Below are positions 1 through 6,490 of a stretch of 23,153 nucleotides of DNA, piece after piece. The position numbers and the translations under genes are program-made. Each line of letters opens with the position of its first letter. The first letter of the stretch is position 1. The notes below the pieces were generated by a model. That model was not told the DNA's origin and searched no databases. It was given only the letters and a program-made list of their open reading frames with translations. Source of the stretch: an uncultured Bacteroidota bacterium (GTDB lineage: Bacteria; Bacteroidota; Bacteroidia; Chitinophagales; Chitinophagaceae); assembly GCA_946887345.1 (NCBI GenBank), contig CAMPKR010000005.1:1-23153 (forward strand). The letters are read 5' to 3'.

Positions 1-458
1 TATTGGAGCCTTATTTGCCAATCTTCATTGTTGTTCAGAGCTGACAGCACATCAGGAAATCCGGCAAAATGCTGCTTCACATTCTCAAAGAACTTAGTGG
101 CAAAACTTAAGTAGTAAGAACGGAATTCTTCGTAGGGGATGCCGGGCGGAAAAACATTCCTGTAGAATTGCTCGATCTTTTCGCTGTCCTCGCTAACAAA
201 CTCATTCCCAATAAAAGCTATGAGTGAATGCAGTAAATTGAACTCACGGAAATTAACAGGCACTGTCTCTTTTGCATTGCTGATCTTCCCATTAGTCAGC
301 TGGTAAAAATCCTGGTCGAACTTGATATTCGCTTCCTCAAAGTTTCCCTGTATCCCAAATAATTCATCGTACAGTATACTATCGGTAAGGGCAAAAGTGA
401 ATTGGTAGAAAGTGTGTTCTATTGTACCGGGGCTGATCTGCAATAAACTCTCGCTCAT
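1..458 (-). CDS. Unrecognised protein, N-terminal part (cut by window edge)
   Basis: An open frame runs from an ATG at 458 to the left edge with no stop, giving 152 codons of the N-terminus (it begins MSESLLQISPGTIEHTFYQF). There is no signal peptide or membrane segment. The composition is that of a soluble, probably helical protein rich in Phe, Tyr, Glu and Asn. I recognise no family and assign no function. It starts 21 bp after the stop of the acyltransferase-like gene on the same strand, so the two are probably co-transcribed. The frame is supported by its length without stops, by plausible codon use and by the tight spacing. The C-terminus lies outside the window. Confidence 0.7.
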   Translation of the reverse strand, partial: MSESLLQISPGTIEHTFYQFTFALTDSILYDELFGIQGNFEEANIKFDQDFYQLTNGKISNAKETVPVNFREFNLLHSLIAFIGNEFVSEDSEKIEQFYRNVFPPGIPYEEFRSYYLSFATKFFENVKQHFAGFPDVLSALNNNEDWQIRLQ

Positions 459-479
459 AATGGCGCGAAGGTACTATAT

Positions 480-1427
480 CTACATGAACCGCTTAATGGC
501 TTTTGCTGCTTTCCAAAGCGCCGACTGCTCACGCAGTAAGGTGGGGTATAACACGCGTTCGGCGCCGAAATTTCTGAAGAATCGTTCAACACCGGGAATC
601 ATGCTGCCTTCAAAGTCAAGCGATATTTTCCCCAGTTGTTTGCTGTGTTTGGCAGCCTGCCAAAGAAGGGCAGGCACAGCGTGATTGTCCTTCACCGCAG
701 GGTTTTTTGAGCCTACAAGGTAGTAAGCACGTATGTCGTCCCACATGTTCCAGAGTATGGCTTGTATCTCTCCGTTTTTACGCGCTACCCAAACAGCCGT
801 TTTATCGTGTTTGCGGGTTTCGTCATGCAGTCGTTGTATTAGTTGCAAAGGGTAGCTGATGGTCGCTTCTCTCCGGTCCATCGTCGCTTTCTGGTATTGG
901 TAGAGTGTTGGTATGGCATCCGCTTCTTCGGTAATGGTCATTTCGGAATCAGCCTTTTTAATGCTACGCCTGAAATCCTCGTGCAACCGCGGCAATATGT
1001 CATTGATGTCATTTTGCAGGTCAAGTATAAAGGTCTGGCGAAAAACTGCATTGAATTTATTTTCCTGGAAAAGGCCTACTTGCTTCAGTCCCGGTCTGCA
1101 ACTTACGCTCCATACCTTGAATTCAGGCAGGTGTTTCATCATCTCGCTGATGGTCTCATGTTCAAAGTTGTCCCGCTTACTTTCTTTCAGGTCTTTGGGG
1201 AAGAAAATATGCGGGCCCATATAGGGAGTTAAAGCAGGATTCCTGGTAATGCTGATGCCTATCTTCTGCTCTTTGCTGAACGGCCATACCCCGGTCACTA
1301 CATTGCCCTTTTTTACCACGACCGCATCCCAGTCAGGACAGCTGATATCCAGCCACCATGCTTTATGAAACAGGGGAAGATCGTTCACCTGTGAGCTTAT
1401 CCCGGTATATAGGGCTTTATCGAGCAT
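480..1427 (-). CDS. FemAB/GNAT-like acyltransferase
   Basis: Predicted 315-residue cytosolic protein resembling the FemAB/BioF2-type GNAT-fold proteins, which transfer acyl or aminoacyl groups. What can be seen: an N-terminal lobe with WWLDISCPDWDAVVVKKGN (about 24-42) and PALTPYMGPHIFFPKD (about 64-79), a middle stretch FRRSIKKA (about 152-159) typical of the 'R.I.KA' region in this family, then WVARKNGEIQAILW (about 213-226) and a C-terminal YYLVGSKN...LLWQAAKHSKQLGKISLDFEGSM...FFRNFGAE (about 235-290), which matches the usual end of the second GNAT fold. The ATG at 1427 is chosen over an upstream ATG at 1478, which would add a hydrophobic AT-rich extension overlapping the promoter. A -7-like box lies 3 nt before this start. 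The substrate is unknown; cell-envelope or lipid modification is the usual guess for the family. Confidence 0.75.
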   Translation of the reverse strand: MLDKALYTGISSQVNDLPLFHKAWWLDISCPDWDAVVVKKGNVVTGVWPFSKEQKIGISITRNPALTPYMGPHIFFPKDLKESKRDNFEHETISEMMKHLPEFKVWSVSCRPGLKQVGLFQENKFNAVFRQTFILDLQNDINDILPRLHEDFRRSIKKADSEMTITEEADAIPTLYQYQKATMDRREATISYPLQLIQRLHDETRKHDKTAVWVARKNGEIQAILWNMWDDIRAYYLVGSKNPAVKDNHAVPALLWQAAKHSKQLGKISLDFEGSMIPGVERFFRNFGAERVLYPTLLREQSALWKAAKAIKRFM

Positions 1428-1430
1428 GAA

Positions 1431-1438
1431 TAAAAGTA
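1431..1438 (-). promoter_or_regulatory. Candidate -7 box of the acyltransferase gene
   Basis: TACTTTTA on the minus strand, one base off the Bacteroidota -7 consensus TAnnTTTG, ends 3 nt before the ATG at 1427. If used, the transcript would be leaderless or nearly so. No clear -33 TTG was found. Confidence 0.35.
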
Positions 1439-1483
1439 TAAAACGGATTTCAAATAAAATTATTATAATATACAGCAATATTT

Positions 1484-1491
1484 TATCTTTA
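1484..1491 (+). promoter_or_regulatory. Candidate -7 box of the methyltransferase gene
   Basis: TATCTTTA on the plus strand, a one-base variant of TAnnTTTG, lies 29 nt before the ATG at 1521. Its last base is the first base of the inverted repeat at 1491-1517. Confidence 0.35.
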
Positions 1492-1517
1492 GGGTAGTTA
1501 TCAACCTGAACTACCCT
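1491..1517. repeat. 9-bp perfect inverted repeat in a divergent intergenic region
   Basis: AGGGTAGTT (1491-1499) and AACTACCCT (1509-1517) are perfect reverse complements around a 9-nt spacer. The dyad lies between the -7-like box and the start codon of the methyltransferase gene. It would therefore be either an operator overlapping the transcription start or a hairpin in the 5' untranslated region. Confidence 0.6.
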
Positions 1518-1520
1518 TAC

Positions 1521-2165
1521 ATGAGTATATACTTGTTACCCATAGGCGACAGATTGACCGATCCTGCCTGTTTTACACCATGCATTGAACGCTTTCTGAC
1601 TGCCGAGCAAAAGCTTCTACAGGAACTTGCGGGGCCGTTCGGTACTATTGTTGAGGCCTGTTGCACTAAGGGCAGGTATGCCCCGGCTTTTGAATCCAAA
1701 AACTATATAGGAATTGATATAGCCAGCCATCACATTCAGGAGGCGGAGAAGTTGCATGCCAGGGGCACTTTCATTTGTGAAGATGTAAGTAAGCTGCCGG
1801 AGATTTTAGAAAATGCTGACTTAAGAGGAGTTAGCCTGCTCATATTCCCGTTCAATGCCTTCGGTAATCTCCCGGATGGAGAGGGTATGTTGCGGATGCT
1901 GCATAAAAGTGGATTGTCATTTGTGATTTCCACTTACACTACGGACAAAATATCTTCAGAAGCCAGGGCCGAGTACTATTTGGCCGCCGGTATAGAAAAC
2001 CTTGTATATCAAAATACAGAAGAAGGCATCCGCTTTACGGATGATGACTGTTTCGATAGTATAGCCTACAAGATCGAATGGTTCAGGAAAGCTTTTGCCC
2101 AATTCGGTATGCAATGCCGATCCATTCCGTTTAGTGAAATCGGTATTGCATATGTCAATTTCTGA
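1521..2165 (+). CDS. SAM-dependent methyltransferase-like protein
   Basis: A 214-residue soluble protein with the outline of a class I (Rossmann-fold) methyltransferase. The glycine-rich loop is degenerate, IVEACCTKG (43-51) in place of the usual (D/E)xGxGxG. It is followed at the right distance by the acidic ribose-binding strand YIGIDIA (62-68), then EDVSKLPE (87-94) and the strand plus loop LLIFPFNAFGNL (106-117), which resembles the post-motif strand of many small methyltransferases. The target is not evident. It reads divergently from the acyltransferase gene and converges with the serine hydrolase, the two stop codons lying 3 bp apart. The degenerate motif I makes loss of catalysis, or a related non-methyltransferase role, possible. 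Confidence 0.7.
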   Translation: MSIYLLPIGDRLTDPACFTPCIERFLTAEQKLLQELAGPFGTIVEACCTKGRYAPAFESKNYIGIDIASHHIQEAEKLHARGTFICEDVSKLPEILENADLRGVSLLIFPFNAFGNLPDGEGMLRMLHKSGLSFVISTYTTDKISSEARAEYYLAAGIENLVYQNTEEGIRFTDDDCFDSIAYKIEWFRKAFAQFGMQCRSIPFSEIGIAYVNF

Positions 2166-2168
2166 TAG

Positions 2169-3545
2169 TTACAGCTTAGAAATCTTATAAATTACGGGCA
2201 CTTCATTTTTTCTGCTGATAGCAACATAATACACCCCACTAGTAAGCCCTTGTAACGAAACCGTCCCTATAGTCGTTATTGATTGCCTGCTGATCTCACG
2301 GCCGCTGATATCTGTTATGCTTACAGCAAGCTCCTCTTGTGTTCCGGTGTTGATATTAATATAGTCTCGTGCAGGGTTTGGATAAAGAACAGCGTTAACG
2401 GGCCGCGATGTAACAGCCTGAACAGCGAGTGGGCCAAAGCTCTCCCTATGTAGTACAGTTATTAACCTCTGCAGCAGTATGGCATTCGATACACTGTCCT
2501 GGTTAGTAAGTACAGATATGCAAACACCTGAAATGGAATCCACGATGTTTTCGTTGATAAAGCCAATGTTTGTACCTCCATGACTGAATACAACCCTGGA
2601 ATTGAAGCTATTGATACGGAAAATGCCGAGGCCATACTTTTTGCTGCCTGAAATTGGAATGAAGGTTCTCATTTCCTGCAGCGAATTGTTGTTAATAATA
2701 TTGCCTGAATGAAGTTTGTCCCAAAAGACAACATTGTCTTCCGCGGTGGCCATTATTGCACCTGCGGCACTAGCCATGCTGAACATTGCTGTATGGTCGT
2801 ATCCAAAACCTGTAAAGATATCCTGCAGGTATGGCTGCCCGAAGTAAATACTCCATGAATGCGGTACCGTGCCGGTCGGAGTTTCAAATGGGAAAAAAAC
2901 GGTGTTGTTCAGTCCCAGCGGTGCGAGTATAGAATCGCGTAATGCCACCTCGAAGGAGGTTCCCATTATATCTTTCACTATCAGGCCAGCTACCAGGTAG
3001 TTGCTATTGGAGTATTCCCAGCCTGCGCCGGGTGCAAAGGAAGGCACGTCTATGAACTGGAGTACCTGCTCCGGCTGCCAGACAGCAGTAAAGTCATTAT
3101 TCAGCGCTGTATTGAAACCTGGATGGTTGGTAAAGTTGTATATGCCGCTGGAATGGTTCAGCAGTTGGCGGACAGTTACTTGCCCATTTACATTGGGAAC
3201 AGCCTGTATCCAGGTTCCAATCGTGTCATCCAGGCTCAGCAGGCCATCTTCCTGTAGTTTTAGTAAAAGGGTAGAAACATAGGTTTTGGTATTGCTGCCA
3301 ATGCCAAAGAGCATATCAGTCGTTATCGGCTGACCGCTATGAGATTCCCCGTAAGCGCCTTTCCATATGCCTTGACCGGGCATGAGAACTGCTGCTGAAG
3401 CGCCTTTTATATTGCTGGCAGTACAAACGCTGTCGAGCACGAACTGGTACCTGGCTAGCAGGCCGCCGGATATTTGTGCAGAAGAATGTTCCGCGAAGGC
3501 GCAGAGAATCACTAAAGGAAGTAGGAATTTTCTCATCTGGTACAT
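2169..3545 (-). CDS. Secreted beta-lactamase-family serine hydrolase with T9SS C-terminal domain
   Basis: A 458-residue exported protein. The signal peptide is about residues 1-23 (MRKFLLPLVILCAFAEHSSA, then Q). The class C beta-lactamase/DD-peptidase fold follows, with S84-N-T-K87 as the S-x-x-K nucleophile motif, Y178-S-N180 as the Y-x-N motif and H322-G-G324 in place of the KTG motif, as in esterase-like and peptidase-like members. The last ~70 residues, beginning LYPNPARDYININ (about 386), match a type A T9SS sorting domain, so the enzyme is probably sent across the outer membrane and either anchored or released. The substrate is unknown; D-amino-acid peptides or esters are family precedents. 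The start could be M1 (3545) or M4 (3536); both keep the signal peptide. Confidence 0.88.
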   Translation of the reverse strand: MYQMRKFLLPLVILCAFAEHSSAQISGGLLARYQFVLDSVCTASNIKGASAAVLMPGQGIWKGAYGESHSGQPITTDMLFGIGSNTKTYVSTLLLKLQEDGLLSLDDTIGTWIQAVPNVNGQVTVRQLLNHSSGIYNFTNHPGFNTALNNDFTAVWQPEQVLQFIDVPSFAPGAGWEYSNSNYLVAGLIVKDIMGTSFEVALRDSILAPLGLNNTVFFPFETPTGTVPHSWSIYFGQPYLQDIFTGFGYDHTAMFSMASAAGAIMATAEDNVVFWDKLHSGNIINNNSLQEMRTFIPISGSKKYGLGIFRINSFNSRVVFSHGGTNIGFINENIVDSISGVCISVLTNQDSVSNAILLQRLITVLHRESFGPLAVQAVTSRPVNAVLYPNPARDYININTGTQEELAVSITDISGREISRQSITTIGTVSLQGLTSGVYYVAISRKNEVPVIYKISKL

Positions 3546-3564
3546 GATTGAATAATAATAGACG

Positions 3565-3572
3565 CAAAAATG
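3565..3572 (-). promoter_or_regulatory. Candidate -7 box of the serine hydrolase gene
   Basis: CATTTTTG on the minus strand (7 of 8 matches in form to TAnnTTTG) lies 19 nt before the ATG at 3545. Confidence 0.3.
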
Positions 3573-3619
3573 GGGTGGTTTCTCCTAACGTCGAAAGGGG
3601 TATTTATTGTTCTGTTCTG

Positions 3620-3627
3620 TAAATTTG
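3620..3627 (+). promoter_or_regulatory. Candidate -7 box of the SUI1 gene, start-codon proximal
   Basis: TAAATTTG, an exact match to TAnnTTTG, ends 4 nt before the ATG at 3632. Transcription starting at the usual distance would begin at or next to the start codon, so the mRNA would be leaderless. No -33 TTG is evident at the normal spacing. Confidence 0.45.
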
Positions 3628-3631
3628 CTTG

Positions 3632-3973
3632 ATGTCAAAGAAAAATAAGGGTCGCTCCGATGGCTTGGTTTACTCAACCAACCAGGACTATTTTAATGAC
3701 TTTGAAGAATACCAGGAAGCAGCTGAGACCTTACCTAAAGACAAACAAAAGCTCAAGGTAAAACTGGACAGCAAACAGCGGGCAGGAAAAATTGTGACGC
3801 TAGTGGACGGTTTTAATGGAACCAAGGACGACCTGGAGGCCCTCGGTAAGCAGCTAAAAACCAAGTGTGGCGCAGGTGGAAGCGTCAAAGATGGTTTTAT
3901 TATTATACAAGGCGACTACAGAGAAAAAGTGGTAACATGGCTGAAAGATTGGGGCTATGTTTTAACCAAATGA
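3632..3973 (+). CDS. yciH: SUI1/eIF1-family translation factor (YciH-like)
   Basis: A 113-residue protein. The C-terminal two thirds is a SUI1 (eIF1) domain: LDSKQRAGKIVTLVDGFNG (45-63), then KDDLEALGKQLKTKCGAGGSVKDG (65-88) carrying the diagnostic GAGGSVKDG turn, and IIIQGDYREKVVTWLKDWGY (90-109). Family members bind the small ribosomal subunit and affect initiation fidelity; in bacteria the role is accessory. The N-terminus is charged and probably disordered. The ATG at 3632 is chosen over a TTG one codon upstream. The transketolase half follows after 33 bp but has its own -7-like box, so the two may be transcribed separately as well as together. Confidence 0.9.
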   Translation: MSKKNKGRSDGLVYSTNQDYFNDFEEYQEAAETLPKDKQKLKVKLDSKQRAGKIVTLVDGFNGTKDDLEALGKQLKTKCGAGGSVKDGFIIIQGDYREKVVTWLKDWGYVLTK

Positions 3974-3979
3974 TAAACG

Positions 3980-3987
3980 TACTTTTG
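3980..3987 (+). promoter_or_regulatory. Candidate -7 box of the transketolase gene
   Basis: TACTTTTG, an exact TAnnTTTG match, lies 19 nt before the ATG at 4007, in the gap after the SUI1 gene. Confidence 0.4.
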
Positions 3988-4006
3988 CCGCGTCATTTTC
4001 TATTTC

Positions 4007-4969
4007 ATGTTACAAGACATACAGATACTAAACGAAAAAGATACCCGCTCAGGTTTTGGAGAAGGTATACTGGAACTGGGACGTACCAATCCTAATGTGG
4101 TAGCACTTACTGCTGATCTTGCAGGCTCTCTTAAGCTGAACGATTTTATAAAAGAATTCCCTGATCGCTTTATACAGTGCGGTATAGCTGAAGCAAACAT
4201 GATAGGTGTTGCCGCGGGCCTCACTATCGGCGGGAAGATTCCATTCACGACAACCTTTGCTAACTTTTCTACGTCGCGTGTTTACGACCAGGTTCGCCAG
4301 TCGGTGGCATACAGCGGGAAGAATGTAAAAATATGCGCTTCCCACGCTGGTCTTACCCTGGGTGAGGATGGTGCTACTCACCAGGTGCTGGAAGATATAG
4401 GTATGATGAGGATGCTGCCCGGCATGACGGTGATCGTTCCATGTGATTTCAACCAGACAAAAGCAGCTACTATTGCTATAGCTGAGCACCAGGGCCCGGT
4501 ATATCTGCGATTTGGTCGCCCGAAATGGCCGAATTTTACCAAGCCTGATACGAAGTTTGAAATAGGCAAAGCCCAGGTAATGGCTGAGGGTAGTGACGTC
4601 ACTATCATCGCCTGCGGTCACCTGGTATGGATAGCTGTGGAAGCAGCCAAGATGCTGGCTGAAAAGGGTATTTCTGTTGAGCTGATCAATATGCACACCA
4701 TTAAGCCGCTGGACGAAGCAGCGATACTTAGGTCGGTGGGGAAAACAGGATGTATAGTTACTGCGGAAGAGCACCAGGTAAATGGTGGCCTTGGTGATAG
4801 TGTTGCCAATGTACTTTCACGTAATATGCCTGCTCCGCATGAGTATGTAGCTGTGATGGATACCTTCGGCGAAAGTGGCACACCTAACCAGCTATTGCAG
4901 AAATATGGCCTGACGAAGGAAAACGTAGCTGCTGCGGCAGAGAGAGCAATAGCGAGGAAGACAAATTAG
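4007..4969 (+). CDS. Transketolase, C-terminal subunit (split enzyme)
   Basis: A 320-residue protein equal to the C-terminal half of transketolase: the pyrimidine-binding domain followed by the transketolase C-terminal domain. Visible motifs are FIQCGIAEANMIGVAAGL (55-72), whose glutamate E62 should contact the aminopyrimidine of thiamine diphosphate, SHAGLTLGEDGATHQ (about 112-126), GPVYLRFGRP (about 164-173) and the C-terminal domain around INMHTIKPLD and GLGDSVANVL. The pyrophosphate-binding N-terminal domain is absent, so the product must pair with a separately encoded N-terminal subunit to move two-carbon units in the non-oxidative pentose phosphate pathway. That partner is not in this window. 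The length is that of a natural split subunit and not of a broken gene, and the start has its own promoter-like box. Relatives include the beta subunit of DXP synthase-like enzymes, but the motifs favour transketolase. Confidence 0.92.
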   Translation: MLQDIQILNEKDTRSGFGEGILELGRTNPNVVALTADLAGSLKLNDFIKEFPDRFIQCGIAEANMIGVAAGLTIGGKIPFTTTFANFSTSRVYDQVRQSVAYSGKNVKICASHAGLTLGEDGATHQVLEDIGMMRMLPGMTVIVPCDFNQTKAATIAIAEHQGPVYLRFGRPKWPNFTKPDTKFEIGKAQVMAEGSDVTIIACGHLVWIAVEAAKMLAEKGISVELINMHTIKPLDEAAILRSVGKTGCIVTAEEHQVNGGLGDSVANVLSRNMPAPHEYVAVMDTFGESGTPNQLLQKYGLTKENVAAAAERAIARKTN

Positions 4970-4990
4970 ATGCTTCAATTAATATAGAAC

Positions 4991-5023
4991 ATGGCTTGAT
5001 AATTGTACAGATTATCAAGCCAT
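4991..5023 (+). terminator. 13-bp perfect hairpin after the transketolase gene
   Basis: ATGGCTTGATAAT (4991-5003) and ATTATCAAGCCAT (5011-5023) are exact reverse complements around the 7-nt loop TGTACAG. The hairpin starts 21 bp after the transketolase stop. There is no clean U-tract, and the right arm ends 14 nt before the next ATG, overlapping the expected promoter of the lipoprotein gene. An operator is therefore an alternative reading. Confidence 0.6.
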
Positions 5024-5025
5024 CT

Positions 5026-5033
5026 TAATTTCG
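5026..5033 (+). promoter_or_regulatory. Candidate -7 box of the lipoprotein gene, start-codon proximal
   Basis: TAATTTCG, one base off TAnnTTTG, ends 4 nt before the ATG at 5038, the same spacing as at the SUI1 gene. If real, the mRNA would be leaderless. Confidence 0.3.
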
Positions 5034-5037
5034 GTAA

Positions 5038-5484
5038 ATGAAGAAAATACTTGCTTTTGCATCGATACTGCTATTGGTAGGTTGTGCCCAGCCTAAAGAC
5101 CTGCAATACAAGGGGATACAGGATATCCGTATCAACGCTGCCAGCTTCTCCAAAACGCAACTGGGAGCCAATGTGAAATTCTATAATCCTAACAGTTACC
5201 CGATGGTATTGAAAGAGGCTGTCGCAGATGTTTTCCTGGATAACAAGCACATAGGTAATGTTGTGCTCAACGAGACGTTCAATGTTCCAAAGAAGGACAC
5301 CTTCCTCCTTCCCGTACTGCTCAATGCCGATCTTGGCGGGGTATTAGGTAACTTATTCCAGGCCTTTGCTAACAAGGAAGTGATGATAAAATTTACCGGG
5401 AGTGTAAAGGCGGGCCGCAATGGCATCTTTGTGAATATTCCCATCAGTTACGAGGGAAAACAAAAACTCAACCTGGATTTTTAG
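5038..5484 (+). CDS. LEA14/WHy-like lipoprotein
   Basis: A 148-residue predicted lipoprotein. The signal peptide MKKILAFASILLLVGC ends in the lipobox LVGC with the acylated cysteine at C16. The remainder is a single beta-sandwich of the LEA14/water-stress-hypersensitive type: INAASFSKTQLGANVKFYNPN (about 32-52) with the family's NPN turn, FNVPKKDTFLLPV (about 81-93), and a terminal strand pair ending ISYEGKQKLNLDF. Proteins of this family are small periplasmic or membrane-attached domains whose biochemical role is poorly known; stress protection is the usual suggestion. The stop codon is directly followed by the stop of rsmI on the other strand, with no bases between. Confidence 0.85.
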   Translation: MKKILAFASILLLVGCAQPKDLQYKGIQDIRINAASFSKTQLGANVKFYNPNSYPMVLKEAVADVFLDNKHIGNVVLNETFNVPKKDTFLLPVLLNADLGGVLGNLFQAFANKEVMIKFTGSVKAGRNGIFVNIPISYEGKQKLNLDF

Positions 5485-6153
5485 CTACTCTTTTCCTGCA
5501 ATTACAAGTACTATTTCACCTTTAGGAGGAGTTGTTTCATAATGTGCAGCCAGTTCTGCAAGTGTGCCTTTGCGTGTTTCTTCAAACATTTTGGTCAACT
5601 CCCTGCAAACGGCTGCATAGCGTTCCGCGCCGAAATATTCGGAGAGTTCTTTAAGCGTCTTAGCTAAGCGGTGCGGCGATTCGTAAAGTATTACTGTGCG
5701 CTCCTCTTCAGCCAGTTTTTTCATTGCCGTTTGCCTGCCTTTTTTCAGTGGTAGAAAACCTTCAAAAACAAAACTGTTGCAGGGAATACCAGATTGCACT
5801 ATCGCAGGTACAAAAGCAGTAGCTCCCGGCAGGCAGGTGACAGGTATACCCATTTTTATACATTCGCGTACCAATAGAAAACCCGGGTCGGAGATGCCGG
5901 GTGTTCCGGCATCAGTTATCAGTGCATACGTTTTGCCGTCCTGAAGTTCCGAAATAAGATATCCCAGCATCTTGTGCTCATTATGCTGGTGGTGTGGTGT
6001 TAGCGGCTTCTGTATGTTGTAATGCCTCAATAGCACGGAACTGGTGCGCGTGTCTTCGCATAATATACCATCCGCCTGTTTCAGTATTTCTACAGCACGG
6101 TAGGTGATATCACCAAGATTGCCGATAGGCGATGGTACCAGGTAGAGATGCAT
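5485..6153 (-). CDS. rsmI: 16S rRNA (cytidine-1402-2'-O)-methyltransferase RsmI
   Basis: A 222-residue cytosolic enzyme of the tetrapyrrole-methylase fold that methylates the 2'-O of C1402 in 16S rRNA at the ribosomal P site, using SAM. Family motifs in order: LVPSPIGNLGDI (5-16), ILCEDTRTS (30-38), LITDAGTPGISDPG (78-91), CLPGATA (107-113), FEGFLP, ILYESPHRL and, at the end, PPKGEIVLVIAG. It is a little shorter than longer versions with a C-terminal extension, but the core is complete. It is the last gene of the minus-strand group pssA-purS-rsmI, separated from purS by 71 bp holding an 18-bp inverted repeat. Confidence 0.96.
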   Translation of the reverse strand: MHLYLVPSPIGNLGDITYRAVEILKQADGILCEDTRTSSVLLRHYNIQKPLTPHHQHNEHKMLGYLISELQDGKTYALITDAGTPGISDPGFLLVRECIKMGIPVTCLPGATAFVPAIVQSGIPCNSFVFEGFLPLKKGRQTAMKKLAEEERTVILYESPHRLAKTLKELSEYFGAERYAAVCRELTKMFEETRKGTLAELAAHYETTPPKGEIVLVIAGKE

Positions 6154-6160
6154 GTTCTCG

Positions 6161-6225
6161 GTTGATAAGTTGATAGGTTGATAAGTCTACAACAATCCAG
6201 ATAGAACACCTATCAACTTATCAAC
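6161..6225. repeat. 18-bp inverted repeat containing TTGATAAG octamer repeats
   Basis: GTTGATAAGTTGATAGGT (6161-6178) is the exact reverse complement of ACCTATCAACTTATCAAC (6208-6225), with a 29-nt spacer. The left arm and adjoining bases hold three tandem octamers, TTGATAAG, TTGATAGG and TTGATAAG (6162-6185). The right arm ends on the last base of the purS stop codon. As RNA on the minus strand it would form a large-loop hairpin between purS and rsmI. It has no U-tract of an intrinsic terminator. It may act as an mRNA-stabilising or processing element, a protein-binding array, or belong to a dispersed repeat family. Confidence 0.75.
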
Positions 6226-6476
6226 TAATTTTCAGTTATATTAAAATCAAAAGCTTCCATCACAGGGTTTGCAAGCAATTTTTTGCAGGCTTCCTGTGCC
6301 ATTTGTTGTGCTTCTTCTTTACTGTTGGCTTCTATGTCAAGTGTAATGTGCTTGCCTATGCGTACGTCTTGCACATTGTGCAGTCCCAGGTTGTGGAGGC
6401 TGTTGTTCACGGCTTTACCTTGAGGGTCAAGCAGTTCTTTTAGAGGCATCACCTTGATATGAGCAGTATATTTCAT
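6225..6476 (-). CDS. purS: Phosphoribosylformylglycinamidine synthase subunit PurS
   Basis: An 83-residue protein matching PurS over its full length: IKVMPLKELLDPQGKAVN (7-24) with the signature DPQG (17-20), LGLHNVQDVRIGKHITLDIE (30-49), then a helix rich in Glu, Ala and Gln and an ending near LLANPVMEAFDFNI. PurS links PurL and PurQ in the multi-subunit FGAM synthase, which converts FGAR to FGAM in purine synthesis using glutamine and ATP. No purL or purQ is visible here, so the subunit is encoded apart from its partners or the rest lies outside the window. It sits 14 bp after pssA on the same strand and is probably co-transcribed with it. Confidence 0.93.
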   Translation of the reverse strand: MKYTAHIKVMPLKELLDPQGKAVNNSLHNLGLHNVQDVRIGKHITLDIEANSKEEAQQMAQEACKKLLANPVMEAFDFNITEN

Positions 6477-6490
6477 CGTCTCGTGTTTTA

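Noticed and set aside
843..1232. Plus-strand open frame of 129 codons opposite the acyltransferase gene
   Set aside because: It lies wholly inside a well-supported gene on the other strand and shows no family motif.
4049..4774. Minus-strand open frame of 241 codons opposite the transketolase half
   Set aside because: It is antisense to a clear transketolase, has unnatural composition and no motif.
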